8,356 nt of DNA from Gammaproteobacteria bacterium (GTDB lineage: Bacteria > Pseudomonadota > Gammaproteobacteria > Burkholderiales > Burkholderiaceae_E). Location: contig JAUIAI010000073.1 in NCBI GenBank assembly GCA_030425615.1, forward strand, positions 1 to 8,356, written 5' to 3'. The notes beneath the pieces were generated by a model. That model saw only the letters and a program-made list of their open reading frames with translations, ran no database searches and was not told where the DNA came from. The stretch's first letter is position 1; each line of letters begins with the position of its first letter. Position numbers and translations under genes: made by a program. Below, in pieces: positions 1 through 5,914 of this stretch.

Positions 1-1080
1 CACGAAGCCGGCCATTTCGCCGATCGGCACGCTGATGTCGAACGGGATGTACGGCCCCATGGTGTTCTGCAGCTCGCCGGAGGAATCGCGCACGGCCCAG
101 AGTTCGGCGCGCTGGGCCATGGAATGCGCCGCGACGGCGTCCGCGACGCAGCCGTGCGCGAGCGCCTGTTCCAGAAAGGCCAGCAATGCTGCCTCGCCGT
201 TACCGGCGGCCACGCCTTCGGTCTCGATCAGCACATAGGCGGCCTGCCCCGCGGGCAATGGCGGCCGTCGGCCGAACCCGACCGTGCCGTAGTCGTAGAA
301 CGACGGCCACATGACCTCGAAGGCGGACACCGTGTCGCCGAGGTCCGAGCGCGCGCGCTCGAGCAGTGCGAGCAGTCCGGCCATGTCGGGCACTGCGCAC
401 AGGCAGGTCTGAACGTCGGGCCGTTTCGGGAAGACCCTGAGCACCGCCCGCGTGACCACGCCCAGCGTGCCCTCACTGCCGATGAACAACTGCTTGAGGT
501 CGTAGCCGGCGTTGTTCTTGAGCATGCGGTTCATGGAGCTGAGCACCGTACCGTCGGGCAGCACCGCCTCCAGCCCGAGCACCAGGTTGCGCATCATGCC
601 GTAGCGCAGCACGTGGTTGCCGCCGGCATTGGTGGAGATGTTGCCGCCGATGGTGCACGAGCCCCGCCCGGGGATGTCCAGCGGGAACTTCATGCCGGCC
701 GCATCGGCCGCCTGCTGCACGCGCTCGAGAACGGCGCCGGCCTCGGCTTCCAGGGTACCCGAGGCATGGTCCACCTCGCCGACGGCGTCCATACGCTCCA
801 GCGACAGGATGACGCAGCCGTCGGGCGGCACCGCGGCGCCGGTGAGACCCGTTCGCCCGCCCTGGGCCACCACCGCCGCGCCGAGACGGTCGCACGTCTT
901 CAGGGTGGCGGCGACCTCGGCCGTGGTGCGGGGCCGCACGAGCGCCGCCGGCCGTGCCGATTCGTCACGCACCGCCCAGTCGCCGAGATAGCGCGGCTCG
1001 ATGCCTTCGCCCGCCGTGAGCACGGCGGGCTCGAGCTCGGCGGCCAGCGCCGCGAATACGTCGGTGTCACCGCTGCTCAT
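1..1080 (-). CDS. FAD-binding oxidoreductase, D-2-hydroxyacid dehydrogenase (GlcD/D-lactate/D-2-hydroxyglutarate dehydrogenase type), 3'-truncated by window
   Basis: Likely oxidises a D-2-hydroxyacid to the 2-oxoacid, passing electrons from FAD to a quinone, cytochrome or flavoprotein acceptor. The 360 visible codons start at ATG 1080-1078, preceded on the minus strand by GGAGG (1095-1091) with 10 nt spacing. Residues about 45-215 form the PCMH-type FAD-binding domain: QGGRTGLTGAAVP at 73-85 and PGRGSCTIGGNISTNAGG at 137-154 are the characteristic glycine-rich FAD/diphosphate loops, followed by GSEGTLGVVT (201-210). From about 220 the FAD-oxidase C-terminal (substrate) domain begins, with the ELWAVRDSSGELQ stretch at 326-338. 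Family members are usually about 460-475 residues, so roughly the last 100, including the expected His-rich GDGN-type motif, lie outside the window. The frame is open to base 1. It is transcribed away from the nitronate monooxygenase gene. The substrate cannot be assigned; D-lactate, glycolate and D-2-hydroxyglutarate are all possible. Confidence 0.9.
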   Translation of the reverse strand, partial: MSSGDTDVFAALAAELEPAVLTAGEGIEPRYLGDWAVRDESARPAALVRPRTTAEVAATLKTCDRLGAAVVAQGGRTGLTGAAVPPDGCVILSLERMDAVGEVDHASGTLEAEAGAVLERVQQAADAAGMKFPLDIPGRGSCTIGGNISTNAGGNHVLRYGMMRNLVLGLEAVLPDGTVLSSMNRMLKNNAGYDLKQLFIGSEGTLGVVTRAVLRVFPKRPDVQTCLCAVPDMAGLLALLERARSDLGDTVSAFEVMWPSFYDYGTVGFGRRPPLPAGQAAYVLIETEGVAAGNGEAALLAFLEQALAHGCVADAVAAHSMAQRAELWAVRDSSGELQNTMGPYIPFDISVPIGEMAGFV

Positions 1081-1313
1081 CGATGCGTTCCCTCCATTGG
1101 GGCGGGCCGGCGCCGCCAAGCCGTTGATTCGCCGAGTGTAGTTTGCTTCGGTTTTCGTTGCCCCGGCGGTCGCCCGTTTCAAGCAGCAGCCGGATCGTCA
1201 CTCGTCGGACTGCCCCGGCCGGATGCAGGCGTGGTACAACCGGAGGCGGCATGATCCCGTGCCAGGGAATGGAATCCCTTTCCCGACGGGCGCAGCCGCA
1301 GAGGGAGGCACTC
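1081..1313. promoter_or_regulatory. Divergent intergenic region between the FAD oxidoreductase and nitronate monooxygenase genes
   Basis: These 233 bases separate two divergently transcribed genes and must hold promoters for both. Bases 1120-1165 are more AT-rich than the surroundings. The best plus-strand element I see is a possible extended -10 at 1232-1240 (TGGTACAAC), without a convincing -35. On the minus strand TACACT (about 1141-1136) resembles a -10, also without a clear -35. A small stem AGGGA/TCCCT (1264-1268 with 1275-1279) lies in the leader. The promoter positions are weak guesses; that the region is regulatory follows from gene orientation. Confidence 0.35.
1304..1308 (+). promoter_or_regulatory. 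Ribosome binding site choosing ATG 1314 for nitronate monooxygenase
   Basis: GGAGG-type SD within GAGGGAGG (1301-1308), 5 nt before ATG 1314. A second in-frame ATG at 1251 also has GGAGG (1242-1246), 4 nt upstream, and would add 21 residues. The downstream start is preferred because family proteins typically begin only about ten residues before the conserved WPIFQAPMG segment. Confidence 0.6.
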
Positions 1314-2282
1314 ATGGCCACGAAATCGTGGGCGCGCAACGCGCTGACCGAACGCCTCGGCCTCACCTGGCCGATCTTCCAGGCCCCGATGGGCAGCCTC
1401 GCGTCGCCGGCGCTGGCCGCCGGCGTGGCCAATGCCGGCGGGCTCGGCGGCATGGGGCTGCTGCTGGCTCCGCCGGGCACCCTGCGCGATCGCATTCTCA
1501 TGTTTCGGCAGGCGAGTGAGGGCCGGATCAACGTCAATTTCGTCCTGTTCGAGCCAGCGCCCGATCACGAAGCGCGTACGACGCGCGTGCGCGAGGCGCT
1601 GGCGCCCCATTACGCGCGCTTCGGGCTCGGTCCGCCACCGGAGATCCCGCCCCTGGACGGCCGGGTCGCCCCGCACGACCTCGAAGCCGTGCTCGATCTG
1701 AAGCCGGATGTGGTGAGTTTCCATCTGGGCCTGCCGCCGGACGACATCATGGCGGCCTTGCGCTCTGCGGGCATCTTCGTGATCAGCACGGCGACCACGG
1801 TGGCCGAGGCCCGCGAACTCGAGCGACGCGGGGTCGACGCGGTGATCGCCCAGGGCCTGGAGGCCGGCGGCCACCGGGGCACCTTCCTGCCGGGTGAGGC
1901 GGGCGCGCAGGCCGGCCTTGCCGCCCTGCTTCCGCAGGTGGTGGACGCGGTGTCCGTTCCGGTGATCGCCGCCGGCGGGCTCGCCGACGGGCGGGGCATC
2001 GCCGCCGCGCTGACCTTGGGGGCGAGCGCCGTTCAGTTGGGTACCGCCTTCCTGAGCTGCCCCGAGACGGATCTGCCGCCGAACTATCTGCGCGCCATCA
2101 CCAGCGCCGGCCACCACGAGACCACGGTCACCGACCTGGCCTCCGGAAAGCCGTCACGCATTCTCAGGAACGGCATCGAAGCCTTGCTGCGCGACCTGGA
2201 CCTGCCACCGGCGCCCTTCCCGGTCCAGGTCATCCTGACGCAGCCGCTGTGGGACGCGGACCCTTCGCTGCAGACCGTCTGA
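1314..2282 (+). CDS. Nitronate monooxygenase (2-nitropropane dioxygenase family, class I), C-terminus cut by an in-frame TGA
   Basis: FMN-dependent TIM-barrel enzyme that oxidises alkyl nitronates such as propionate 3-nitronate to carbonyl compounds, probably detoxification. The 322-residue product shows class I hallmarks: QAPMGSLASPALAAGVANAG (23-42), the NVNFVLF segment (73-79), SFHLGLP (135-141), the catalytic-His motif QGLEAGGHRGTF with His187, and the FMN-phosphate loop AAGGLADGRGIAAALTLGA (219-237) followed by VQLGTAFL. SGKPSRILRNG (277-287) is also family-typical. The protein stops at TGA 2280-2282. The same frame then continues for 32 sense codons encoding a typical family C-terminal helix (VGQSAAMGRKLKAGELV...) before TGA 2379-2381. 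In relatives the residue at the stop is usually Trp in a WAGQ-like motif, so TGG to TGA is the likely lesion. Loss of the tail may destabilise the barrel, but all FMN and catalytic motifs remain. Family assignment is confident; functional status is not. Confidence 0.9.
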   Translation: MATKSWARNALTERLGLTWPIFQAPMGSLASPALAAGVANAGGLGGMGLLLAPPGTLRDRILMFRQASEGRINVNFVLFEPAPDHEARTTRVREALAPHYARFGLGPPPEIPPLDGRVAPHDLEAVLDLKPDVVSFHLGLPPDDIMAALRSAGIFVISTATTVAEARELERRGVDAVIAQGLEAGGHRGTFLPGEAGAQAGLAALLPQVVDAVSVPVIAAGGLADGRGIAAALTLGASAVQLGTAFLSCPETDLPPNYLRAITSAGHHETTVTDLASGKPSRILRNGIEALLRDLDLPPAPFPVQVILTQPLWDADPSLQTV

Positions 2283-2381
2283 GTGGGACAGTCGGCAGCC
2301 ATGGGCCGCAAGTTGAAGGCCGGCGAACTGGTGGAGACGCTCGCGGCCGAGACCTCCGCCGCCCTGGCCCGGCTCGGCTGA
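2283..2381 (+). pseudogene. Detached C-terminal tail of the nitronate monooxygenase, in frame after TGA
   Basis: Thirty-two sense codons directly follow the TGA at 2280-2282 in the same frame and end at TGA 2379-2381. They encode VGQSAAMGRKLKAGELV, then a helical segment ending AALARLG. This resembles the final amphipathic helix of nitronate monooxygenases, where a W-A-G-Q-S/A-A motif is followed by a xxELVxxL helix. Counting the stop as one residue gives 355 residues in total, the normal family length. The tail has no SD of its own. It would be made only by readthrough, or if the TGA is a sequencing error or a recent mutation. TGA ends most other genes here, so general recoding of TGA is unlikely. 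Confidence 0.7.
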
Positions 2382-2435
2382 CGATGCCTTAGGCGCCGTG
2401 ACGGGGACACTTTCATCGGCCGCAGGAGAAAACCC

Positions 2436-2819
2436 ATGCCGCAGGATCTCGAAGCCAACAAGGCGAACGCCATCGCGTTCTATCGCACGGCCTATCTGGG
2501 CCGACCCACCGAAGCCGTCGAGCGATACGTGGGCGCCGAGTACATTCAGCACAACCCGGCGGTCGGCGACGGCAAGGCGTCGTTCATCGACTACTTCGAA
2601 GAGATGGCCAGGGACTACCCCGACAAGACCATCGATTTCGTCCGGGCCGTGGCCCAGGGCGATCTGGTTGCGCTGCACACCCACCAGGTGTGGCCCCGGG
2701 GCGACGAGTACGTGACGATGGACTTCTTCCGCTTTGATGAGAACGGCAAGATCGTCGAACACTGGGACGCCATCCAGCAGGTGCCGGCCGAATCCAGGAA
2801 CGGCAATCGGATGGTTTGA
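2436..2819 (+). CDS. SnoaL-like / NTF2-fold protein (predicted SnoaL-like aldol condensation-catalysing family)
   Basis: A 127-residue single-domain cone-shaped alpha+beta barrel protein. Start ATG 2436 has AGGAG at 2424-2428 with 7 nt spacing. Family-like motifs are YIQHNP (36-41), the DLVALHTHQVWP segment (77-87, His81 and His83 facing a predicted pocket) and the strand DFFRFDENGKIVEHWDAIQ (96-114), whose H-W-D triad (109-111) is strongly typical of SnoaL-like proteins close to COG4922. The fold binds small hydrophobic or acidic ligands; the founding member SnoaL is a polyketide cyclase. No polyketide genes are nearby, so a general small-molecule role is more likely here and the substrate is unknown. 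The Rid-family gene starts 19 bp after its stop, so the two are probably co-transcribed. Confidence 0.85.
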   Translation: MPQDLEANKANAIAFYRTAYLGRPTEAVERYVGAEYIQHNPAVGDGKASFIDYFEEMARDYPDKTIDFVRAVAQGDLVALHTHQVWPRGDEYVTMDFFRFDENGKIVEHWDAIQQVPAESRNGNRMV

Positions 2820-2838
2820 CCGGGCCAACGGACCTCCA

Positions 2839-3243
2839 ATGAACAGGCAACTCATCAGCTCCGGATCCACCTTCGAGCAGGAGATCGGATACTCGCGGGC
2901 CGTCGTCGTCGGCGACTGGGTGTTCGTGTCGGGCACCACCGGCTTCGACTACGCGGAGATGTCCATCGCCGATGGGCTGGCGGAGCAGACAGAGCAGTGT
3001 CTCAAGAACATCGCCTCGGCCCTGCAGCAGGCCGGATCCAGCCTGGCAGACGTGGTTCGCGTCACCTACGTCCTGCCCGACGGGGCGGCGTTTCCCGAAT
3101 GCTGGCCGGCGCTGCGCAAACACTTCGGCGAGGTTCGGCCGGCCGCGATGATGATCTCCGCCGGGCTGGCGGACCCGCGGATGAAGATCGAGATCGAAGT
3201 CACGGCGCTGAAGGGCTCCGGGCAGTCCGGGGCCGGCGCGTAG
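2839..3243 (+). CDS. Rid family protein (YjgF/YER057c/UK114), lacking the catalytic arginine
   Basis: A 134-residue chorismate-mutase-like trimer-forming protein. The core runs VGDWVFVSGTTGFD (24-37), EQTEQCLKNIASALQQAGSS (49-68), DVVRVTYVLPD (71-81) and RPAAMMISAGLADPRMKIEIE (100-120). True RidA enzymes hydrolyse reactive enamine/imine intermediates such as 2-aminoacrylate using an Arg in a P-A-R-S-like motif. Here the corresponding position is Ala103 (PAAMM), which matches the Rid groups reported without that Arg, so imine deaminase activity should not be assumed. Glu120 of the conserved IEIE strand is present. The start at ATG 2839 has only a weak GGA (2830-2832) upstream and lies 19 bp after the SnoaL-like stop, consistent with translational coupling. 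An earlier ATG at 2734 in this frame lies inside the previous gene and is not family-like. Confidence 0.88.
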   Translation: MNRQLISSGSTFEQEIGYSRAVVVGDWVFVSGTTGFDYAEMSIADGLAEQTEQCLKNIASALQQAGSSLADVVRVTYVLPDGAAFPECWPALRKHFGEVRPAAMMISAGLADPRMKIEIEVTALKGSGQSGAGA

Positions 3244-3310
3244 CGGGAACGCACCGCCCCCTGTCAGCGCCGACGCGGCAGGATCACTCGCACAGACGCA
3301 TCCGTCCTCT

Positions 3311-3925
3311 ATGCCTCTCCGAAGACTTCACCGCACATCGGCGATCGTGATCGCCGTCTTCGCGTTGTTTCATATCGCGAACCACCTTGCCTCCTTGGGC
3401 GGGGTTGAAACCCACATCGAGTTCATGCGGGTGGCGCGCCTCATCTATCGGCAACCGGTCGTCGAGGGCCTGCTCCTTTTCTGCGTGGCCTTCCAGGTGC
3501 TGAGCGGCGGCTGGTTGTTCCTTCGCGGTCTTCGCGCCCGCCGGGGTTTCGTCCCCTGGTTGCAGGCGGCCTCGGGCGCCTGTCTCGCCCTTTTCCTGCT
3601 GATCCACGTGAGTGCCGTACTCTTCGGCCGCACGGCGCTGGAACTGGATACGAACTTCTACTTCGCCGCCGCGGGCTTCCACGTGCCGCCGAACCAGTTC
3701 TTCTTCGCGCCCTACTACTTCCTGGCGGTGCTGGCCCTGTTCACGCATGTGGGCTGCGCCGCTTACTGGGGCGTCCCGGAAGACTCGGGCACGACAAGAC
3801 GACTCGCGCTGGGCGTCCCGATTGCGCTCGGGACGGCGATCTCGCTCGTCATCGTGCTCTCGCTCGCGGGCCGGCTCCAGCCGGTCGAAGTACCGGCAGA
3901 GTACAAGGCGACTTATCTGCCATAG
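3311..3925 (+). CDS. Five-helix integral membrane protein, putative b-type cytochrome (succinate dehydrogenase/fumarate reductase cytochrome b-like)
   Basis: A 204-residue inner-membrane protein with five predicted transmembrane segments at about 9-28, 50-72, 84-106, 131-154 and 163-187. There are histidines in helix 1 (FHIANHL, His21 and His25), helix 3 (LLIHVSA, His99) and helix 4 (FTHVGCA, His146), plus His124 in the loop before helix 4. Five helices with such histidines recall di-haem b subunits of the fumarate reductase/succinate dehydrogenase superfamily. This is pattern-based; I do not recognise an exact family. No flavoprotein or iron-sulfur subunit (sdhA/sdhB type) lies within the window, so the protein would be an orphan electron carrier or quinone-reactive membrane anchor. 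Start ATG 3311 lacks a clear SD, but no other start lies upstream in frame before non-family sequence, and the Arg/His-rich N-terminus leading into helix 1 fits. Confidence 0.6.
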   Translation: MPLRRLHRTSAIVIAVFALFHIANHLASLGGVETHIEFMRVARLIYRQPVVEGLLLFCVAFQVLSGGWLFLRGLRARRGFVPWLQAASGACLALFLLIHVSAVLFGRTALELDTNFYFAAAGFHVPPNQFFFAPYYFLAVLALFTHVGCAAYWGVPEDSGTTRRLALGVPIALGTAISLVIVLSLAGRLQPVEVPAEYKATYLP

Positions 3926-3996
3926 GTCTGCAAGTCAATGCGCGCATACTCGCTCTGAAGCCGCCCGGGCCGCCCCGCGCCGAACCAGGAGCAGAC

Positions 3997-4398
3997 ATGT
4001 TCAAGCGAATAGACCACATCGAACTACTGACCGAGATGCCCGAACGCACGGTCGCCTTCTATGTCGGGACGCTCGGCTTCGAAGAGCGCAGCCGCATGCG
4101 CATTCCGGAGACGCCGGCGGGTCCGCTGGATCTCGTCTACCTGGATCTGGGCGATACCACGGTGGAGGTGATGTGCTACCCGGAGGCGCCGGCGTTCGAG
4201 CCACGCGGGCCGCGGCAGCGGCTGGGCTGGCAGTGCCTGGCGCTCGAGGTGGAGGACATGGACCGCGCGCTCGCCTTCCTGGCCGAGAAGGACGTGCCGG
4301 TGCATTGGGGACCCATCAGGCGGCCGGAGTATGCGCGCGCCGAGATCCGCGATCCGGACGGAAATCCGATCGAGTTGCGCCAGTGGTATGGCCGCTGA
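3997..4398 (+). CDS. VOC superfamily (glyoxalase/bleomycin resistance/dioxygenase fold) protein
   Basis: A 133-residue protein with two beta-alpha-beta-beta-beta modules, as in glyoxalase I-like proteins. The first module starts FKRIDHIEL with His7 in the metal-ligand position, then AFYVGTLGFEE (20-30) and the TTVEVM strand with Glu57. The second has LGWQCLALEVEDMDRALAFL (76-95) and ends DPDGNPIEL (119-127) with Glu126. Three of four usual metal ligands (His7, Glu57, Glu126) are present. The fourth, normally His at the start of the second module, is Gln79 or Cys80 here. AGGAG (3987-3991) with 5 nt spacing supports ATG 3997. The GNAT gene begins 3 nt after the stop. VOC members include glyoxalases, methylmalonyl-CoA epimerases, dioxygenases and drug-binding proteins; the reaction here is unknown. 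Confidence 0.88.
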   Translation: MFKRIDHIELLTEMPERTVAFYVGTLGFEERSRMRIPETPAGPLDLVYLDLGDTTVEVMCYPEAPAFEPRGPRQRLGWQCLALEVEDMDRALAFLAEKDVPVHWGPIRRPEYARAEIRDPDGNPIELRQWYGR

Positions 4399-4401
4399 CG
4401 G

Positions 4402-4953
4402 ATGGCTGTCACCGTTGAGCTTCAGGCTGTGGAGTCGCCTGCACAGCGCGAGGCCGCCAGGGCGCTGATCGGCGAGTACCTGCGCTGGGTGGCGGACATC
4501 GCTCGCGCCGAGTACGGCCTGAGCTTCGATGTGCACGCCATGGCGTCCTCGGACATCGACGACGCCGGCAAGTTCTACCCGCCCACCGGCCGCTTCTATC
4601 TCGTGCGGGTCGGTGACGCCCCTGTGGGCGTGGGCTGCCTGAAGCGTCTGGCCGATGGCATCGGCGAAATCCAGCGCATGTATGTTCAGCCGCAGGTTCG
4701 TGGGGTGGACGCCGGGCGGCTGCTGCTCACGCGGCTCCTGGGGGATGCGCGCGCCCTCGGATACCGCCGGGTCCGCCTGGAGAGCCTCAAAGCGCTGGAG
4801 GCCGCGCACACCCTTTACCGCGCGGCGGGTTTCCGGGAGATCGACCCCTACTCGGAGAACAGCATGAAGGACTATCAGGCGCCGGAGACGCTGGCCGCCT
4901 GCCGGCAGAGCGCGGTCTTCATGGAACTCACGTTCGAGGACGACGCTGCGTGA
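4402..4953 (+). CDS. GNAT family N-acetyltransferase
   Basis: A 183-residue acetyl-CoA-dependent acyltransferase, acceptor unknown. The N-terminal half (15-60) supplies the acceptor-binding helices. FYLVRVGDAPVGVGCLKRL (65-83) is the beta2-beta3 hairpin. IGEIQRMYVQPQVRGVDAGR (87-106) is motif A, with the pyrophosphate-binding Q/R-x-x-G-x-G/A loop (QVRGVDAG). VRLESL (124-129) and ALEAAHTLYRAAGFREI (131-147) form motif B with the usual LY-x-x-x-GF pattern. ATG 4402 lies 3 nt after the VOC stop with no good independent SD, so translation is probably coupled to the VOC gene. Some VOC and GNAT genes are paired as resistance or self-protection genes, but nothing here proves that. Confidence 0.9.
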   Translation: MAVTVELQAVESPAQREAARALIGEYLRWVADIARAEYGLSFDVHAMASSDIDDAGKFYPPTGRFYLVRVGDAPVGVGCLKRLADGIGEIQRMYVQPQVRGVDAGRLLLTRLLGDARALGYRRVRLESLKALEAAHTLYRAAGFREIDPYSENSMKDYQAPETLAACRQSAVFMELTFEDDAA

Positions 4954-4997
4954 CGGGACACCTCACGGGGTGCGGCTACCATGCGGGCAACTTCAAC

Positions 4998-5005
4998 GGG
5001 AGGAG
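4998..5005 (+). promoter_or_regulatory. Ribosome binding site selecting GTG 5009
   Basis: GGGAGGAG ends 3 nt before GTG 5009 (core GGAGG 4999-5003, spacing 5). This chooses the GTG start over the longer in-frame GTG at 4970, which has no SD and would add 13 non-conserved residues. Confidence 0.75.
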
Positions 5006-5008
5006 CCC

Positions 5009-5803
5009 GTGACGAACCGCGACAACTGGGGCTGGCGGGCCCGCATCGGGCTGTTCATCGTGTCGAGCGAGGCGGTGCCCGAAGCGGAATGGTGGGCGAT
5101 GGTGCCGCCGGGTGTTTCGGTGCATGCGGCGCGAATCGATGCGCCGGCGCCGTGGGCCCAATGGCGTGACGGCGATGACACCGGCCTGGTCCTGGCGGAC
5201 GATCTGGCGCGCGGCGCGGGTCATTTCGCCGCCATGCGTCTCGATGCGGTGGTCATGGCGCACAGTTCAAGCAGCATCCTGGGCGGTGCGGGCTGGGACG
5301 ACGCGGTCATTGCAGTGCTGCGCGACATCCTGCCCGCCGGGACCCACGTGACCACGAACGGTCTCGACTGCCTGGCGGCGTTACGCACGGCGGGGGTGCA
5401 ACGGCCCTTCCTCGTGTTCCCGCCCTGGTTCGACGAATCCGTGGTCGAGGCCGGCGCGCACTACATCTCGGCAGGCGGAGCGTCGCCGGCCGGCGCGTTT
5501 CGTGCCGACGCCGGGCGCGGCTGGCACGACGTGCCGCCGCGACAGCTCTACCCGCAGGGCATGGGATTCGAGCAGGACGTGGAGTTCCTGTACCGTCAGA
5601 TCCGCGCGGCATGCCCGCCGGAAGCGGACGGTGTGCTCTTCGTCGGCACGGGCGTCCGATGCGTGGCGATCATCGACGCGCTGGAGAATGATCTTCGCCG
5701 ACCGGTGATCACGGCCAACCAGGCCAGCCTGTGGCACTGCCTGCAGAAGATCGGCGTGCGTGCCGCGGTGCCGGGCTATGGCGGGCTGCTTCGAGACGGC
5801 TGA
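5009..5803 (+). CDS. Asp/Glu racemase-superfamily protein, arylmalonate decarboxylase/maleate cis-trans isomerase-like, without the catalytic cysteines
   Basis: A 264-residue cytosolic protein of the two-domain Asp/Glu racemase fold. Family features: WGWRARIGLFIVSSEAVPEA (7-26), the oxyanion-loop region VVMAHSSSSILGG (81-93), TTNGLDCLAALRTAGVQRP (115-133), the VFPPWFDE strand-turn (136-143) and VLFVGTGVRCVAIIDALE (209-226), ending RPVITANQASLWHCL (231-245). The last segment is strongly maleate isomerase/AMDase-like. Racemases use two cysteines, and AMDase keeps only the second, around the S-C-G/T motif. Here the first position is Ala84-His85-Ser86 and the second is Gly213/Thr214, so neither cysteine is present. 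Cys121, Cys202, Cys218 and Cys244 are elsewhere. Activity may be altered, lost, or depend on His85. The GTG start is chosen from its SD. The gene lies 55 bp after the GNAT gene, so co-transcription is possible. Confidence 0.82.
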   Translation: MTNRDNWGWRARIGLFIVSSEAVPEAEWWAMVPPGVSVHAARIDAPAPWAQWRDGDDTGLVLADDLARGAGHFAAMRLDAVVMAHSSSSILGGAGWDDAVIAVLRDILPAGTHVTTNGLDCLAALRTAGVQRPFLVFPPWFDESVVEAGAHYISAGGASPAGAFRADAGRGWHDVPPRQLYPQGMGFEQDVEFLYRQIRAACPPEADGVLFVGTGVRCVAIIDALENDLRRPVITANQASLWHCLQKIGVRAAVPGYGGLLRDG

Positions 5804-5914
5804 CCCACCTGCCCGAACCCTGGCTCTGATGGCTGGCGCTTTCCGTAGTATCCATGGCCAGGACATCTTCCCGGAGGAAGCCTTGAGTGTCGGAACCCTC
5901 GCCCGGACACGATC
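5804..5914 (+). promoter_or_regulatory. Leader upstream of the putative beta-propeller gene, with an SD-led mini-ORF
   Basis: In this 111-base gap GGAGG at 5873-5877 lies 38 nt from the downstream GTG 5915, too far to serve it directly. It is 5 nt from TTG 5883, which opens an 11-codon frame whose TGA (5916-5918) overlaps GTG 5915 as GTGA. It is also 9 nt from GTG 5887, in another frame. TAGTAT (5846-5851) could be a -10, but no -35 is convincing. This may be a coupling leader, or a sign that the N-terminus of the next gene is mis-set. Confidence 0.3.

Noticed and set aside
124..1254. Long plus-strand open frame (376 codons) over the FAD oxidoreductase gene
   Set aside because: Arg/His/Gly-rich low-quality translation without domains. 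It is the antisense shadow of a well-supported minus-strand gene in GC-rich DNA.
1179..2117. Minus-strand open frame of 312 codons opposite nitronate monooxygenase
   Set aside because: No recognisable motifs; the plus strand carries strong FMN and catalytic motifs.
2280..2282. UGA as selenocysteine or a reassigned codon in nitronate monooxygenase
   Set aside because: No SECIS-like hairpin is obvious just downstream, the family has Trp rather than Cys there, and TGA ends most other genes in the window, so reassignment is unlikely. A point mutation, error or leaky stop is simpler.
4402..4953. VOC plus GNAT as a toxin-antitoxin or drug-resistance module
   Set aside because: GNAT toxins usually pair with a small DNA-binding (RHH) antitoxin, absent here. 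The adjacent VOC protein has no resistance-specific signature.
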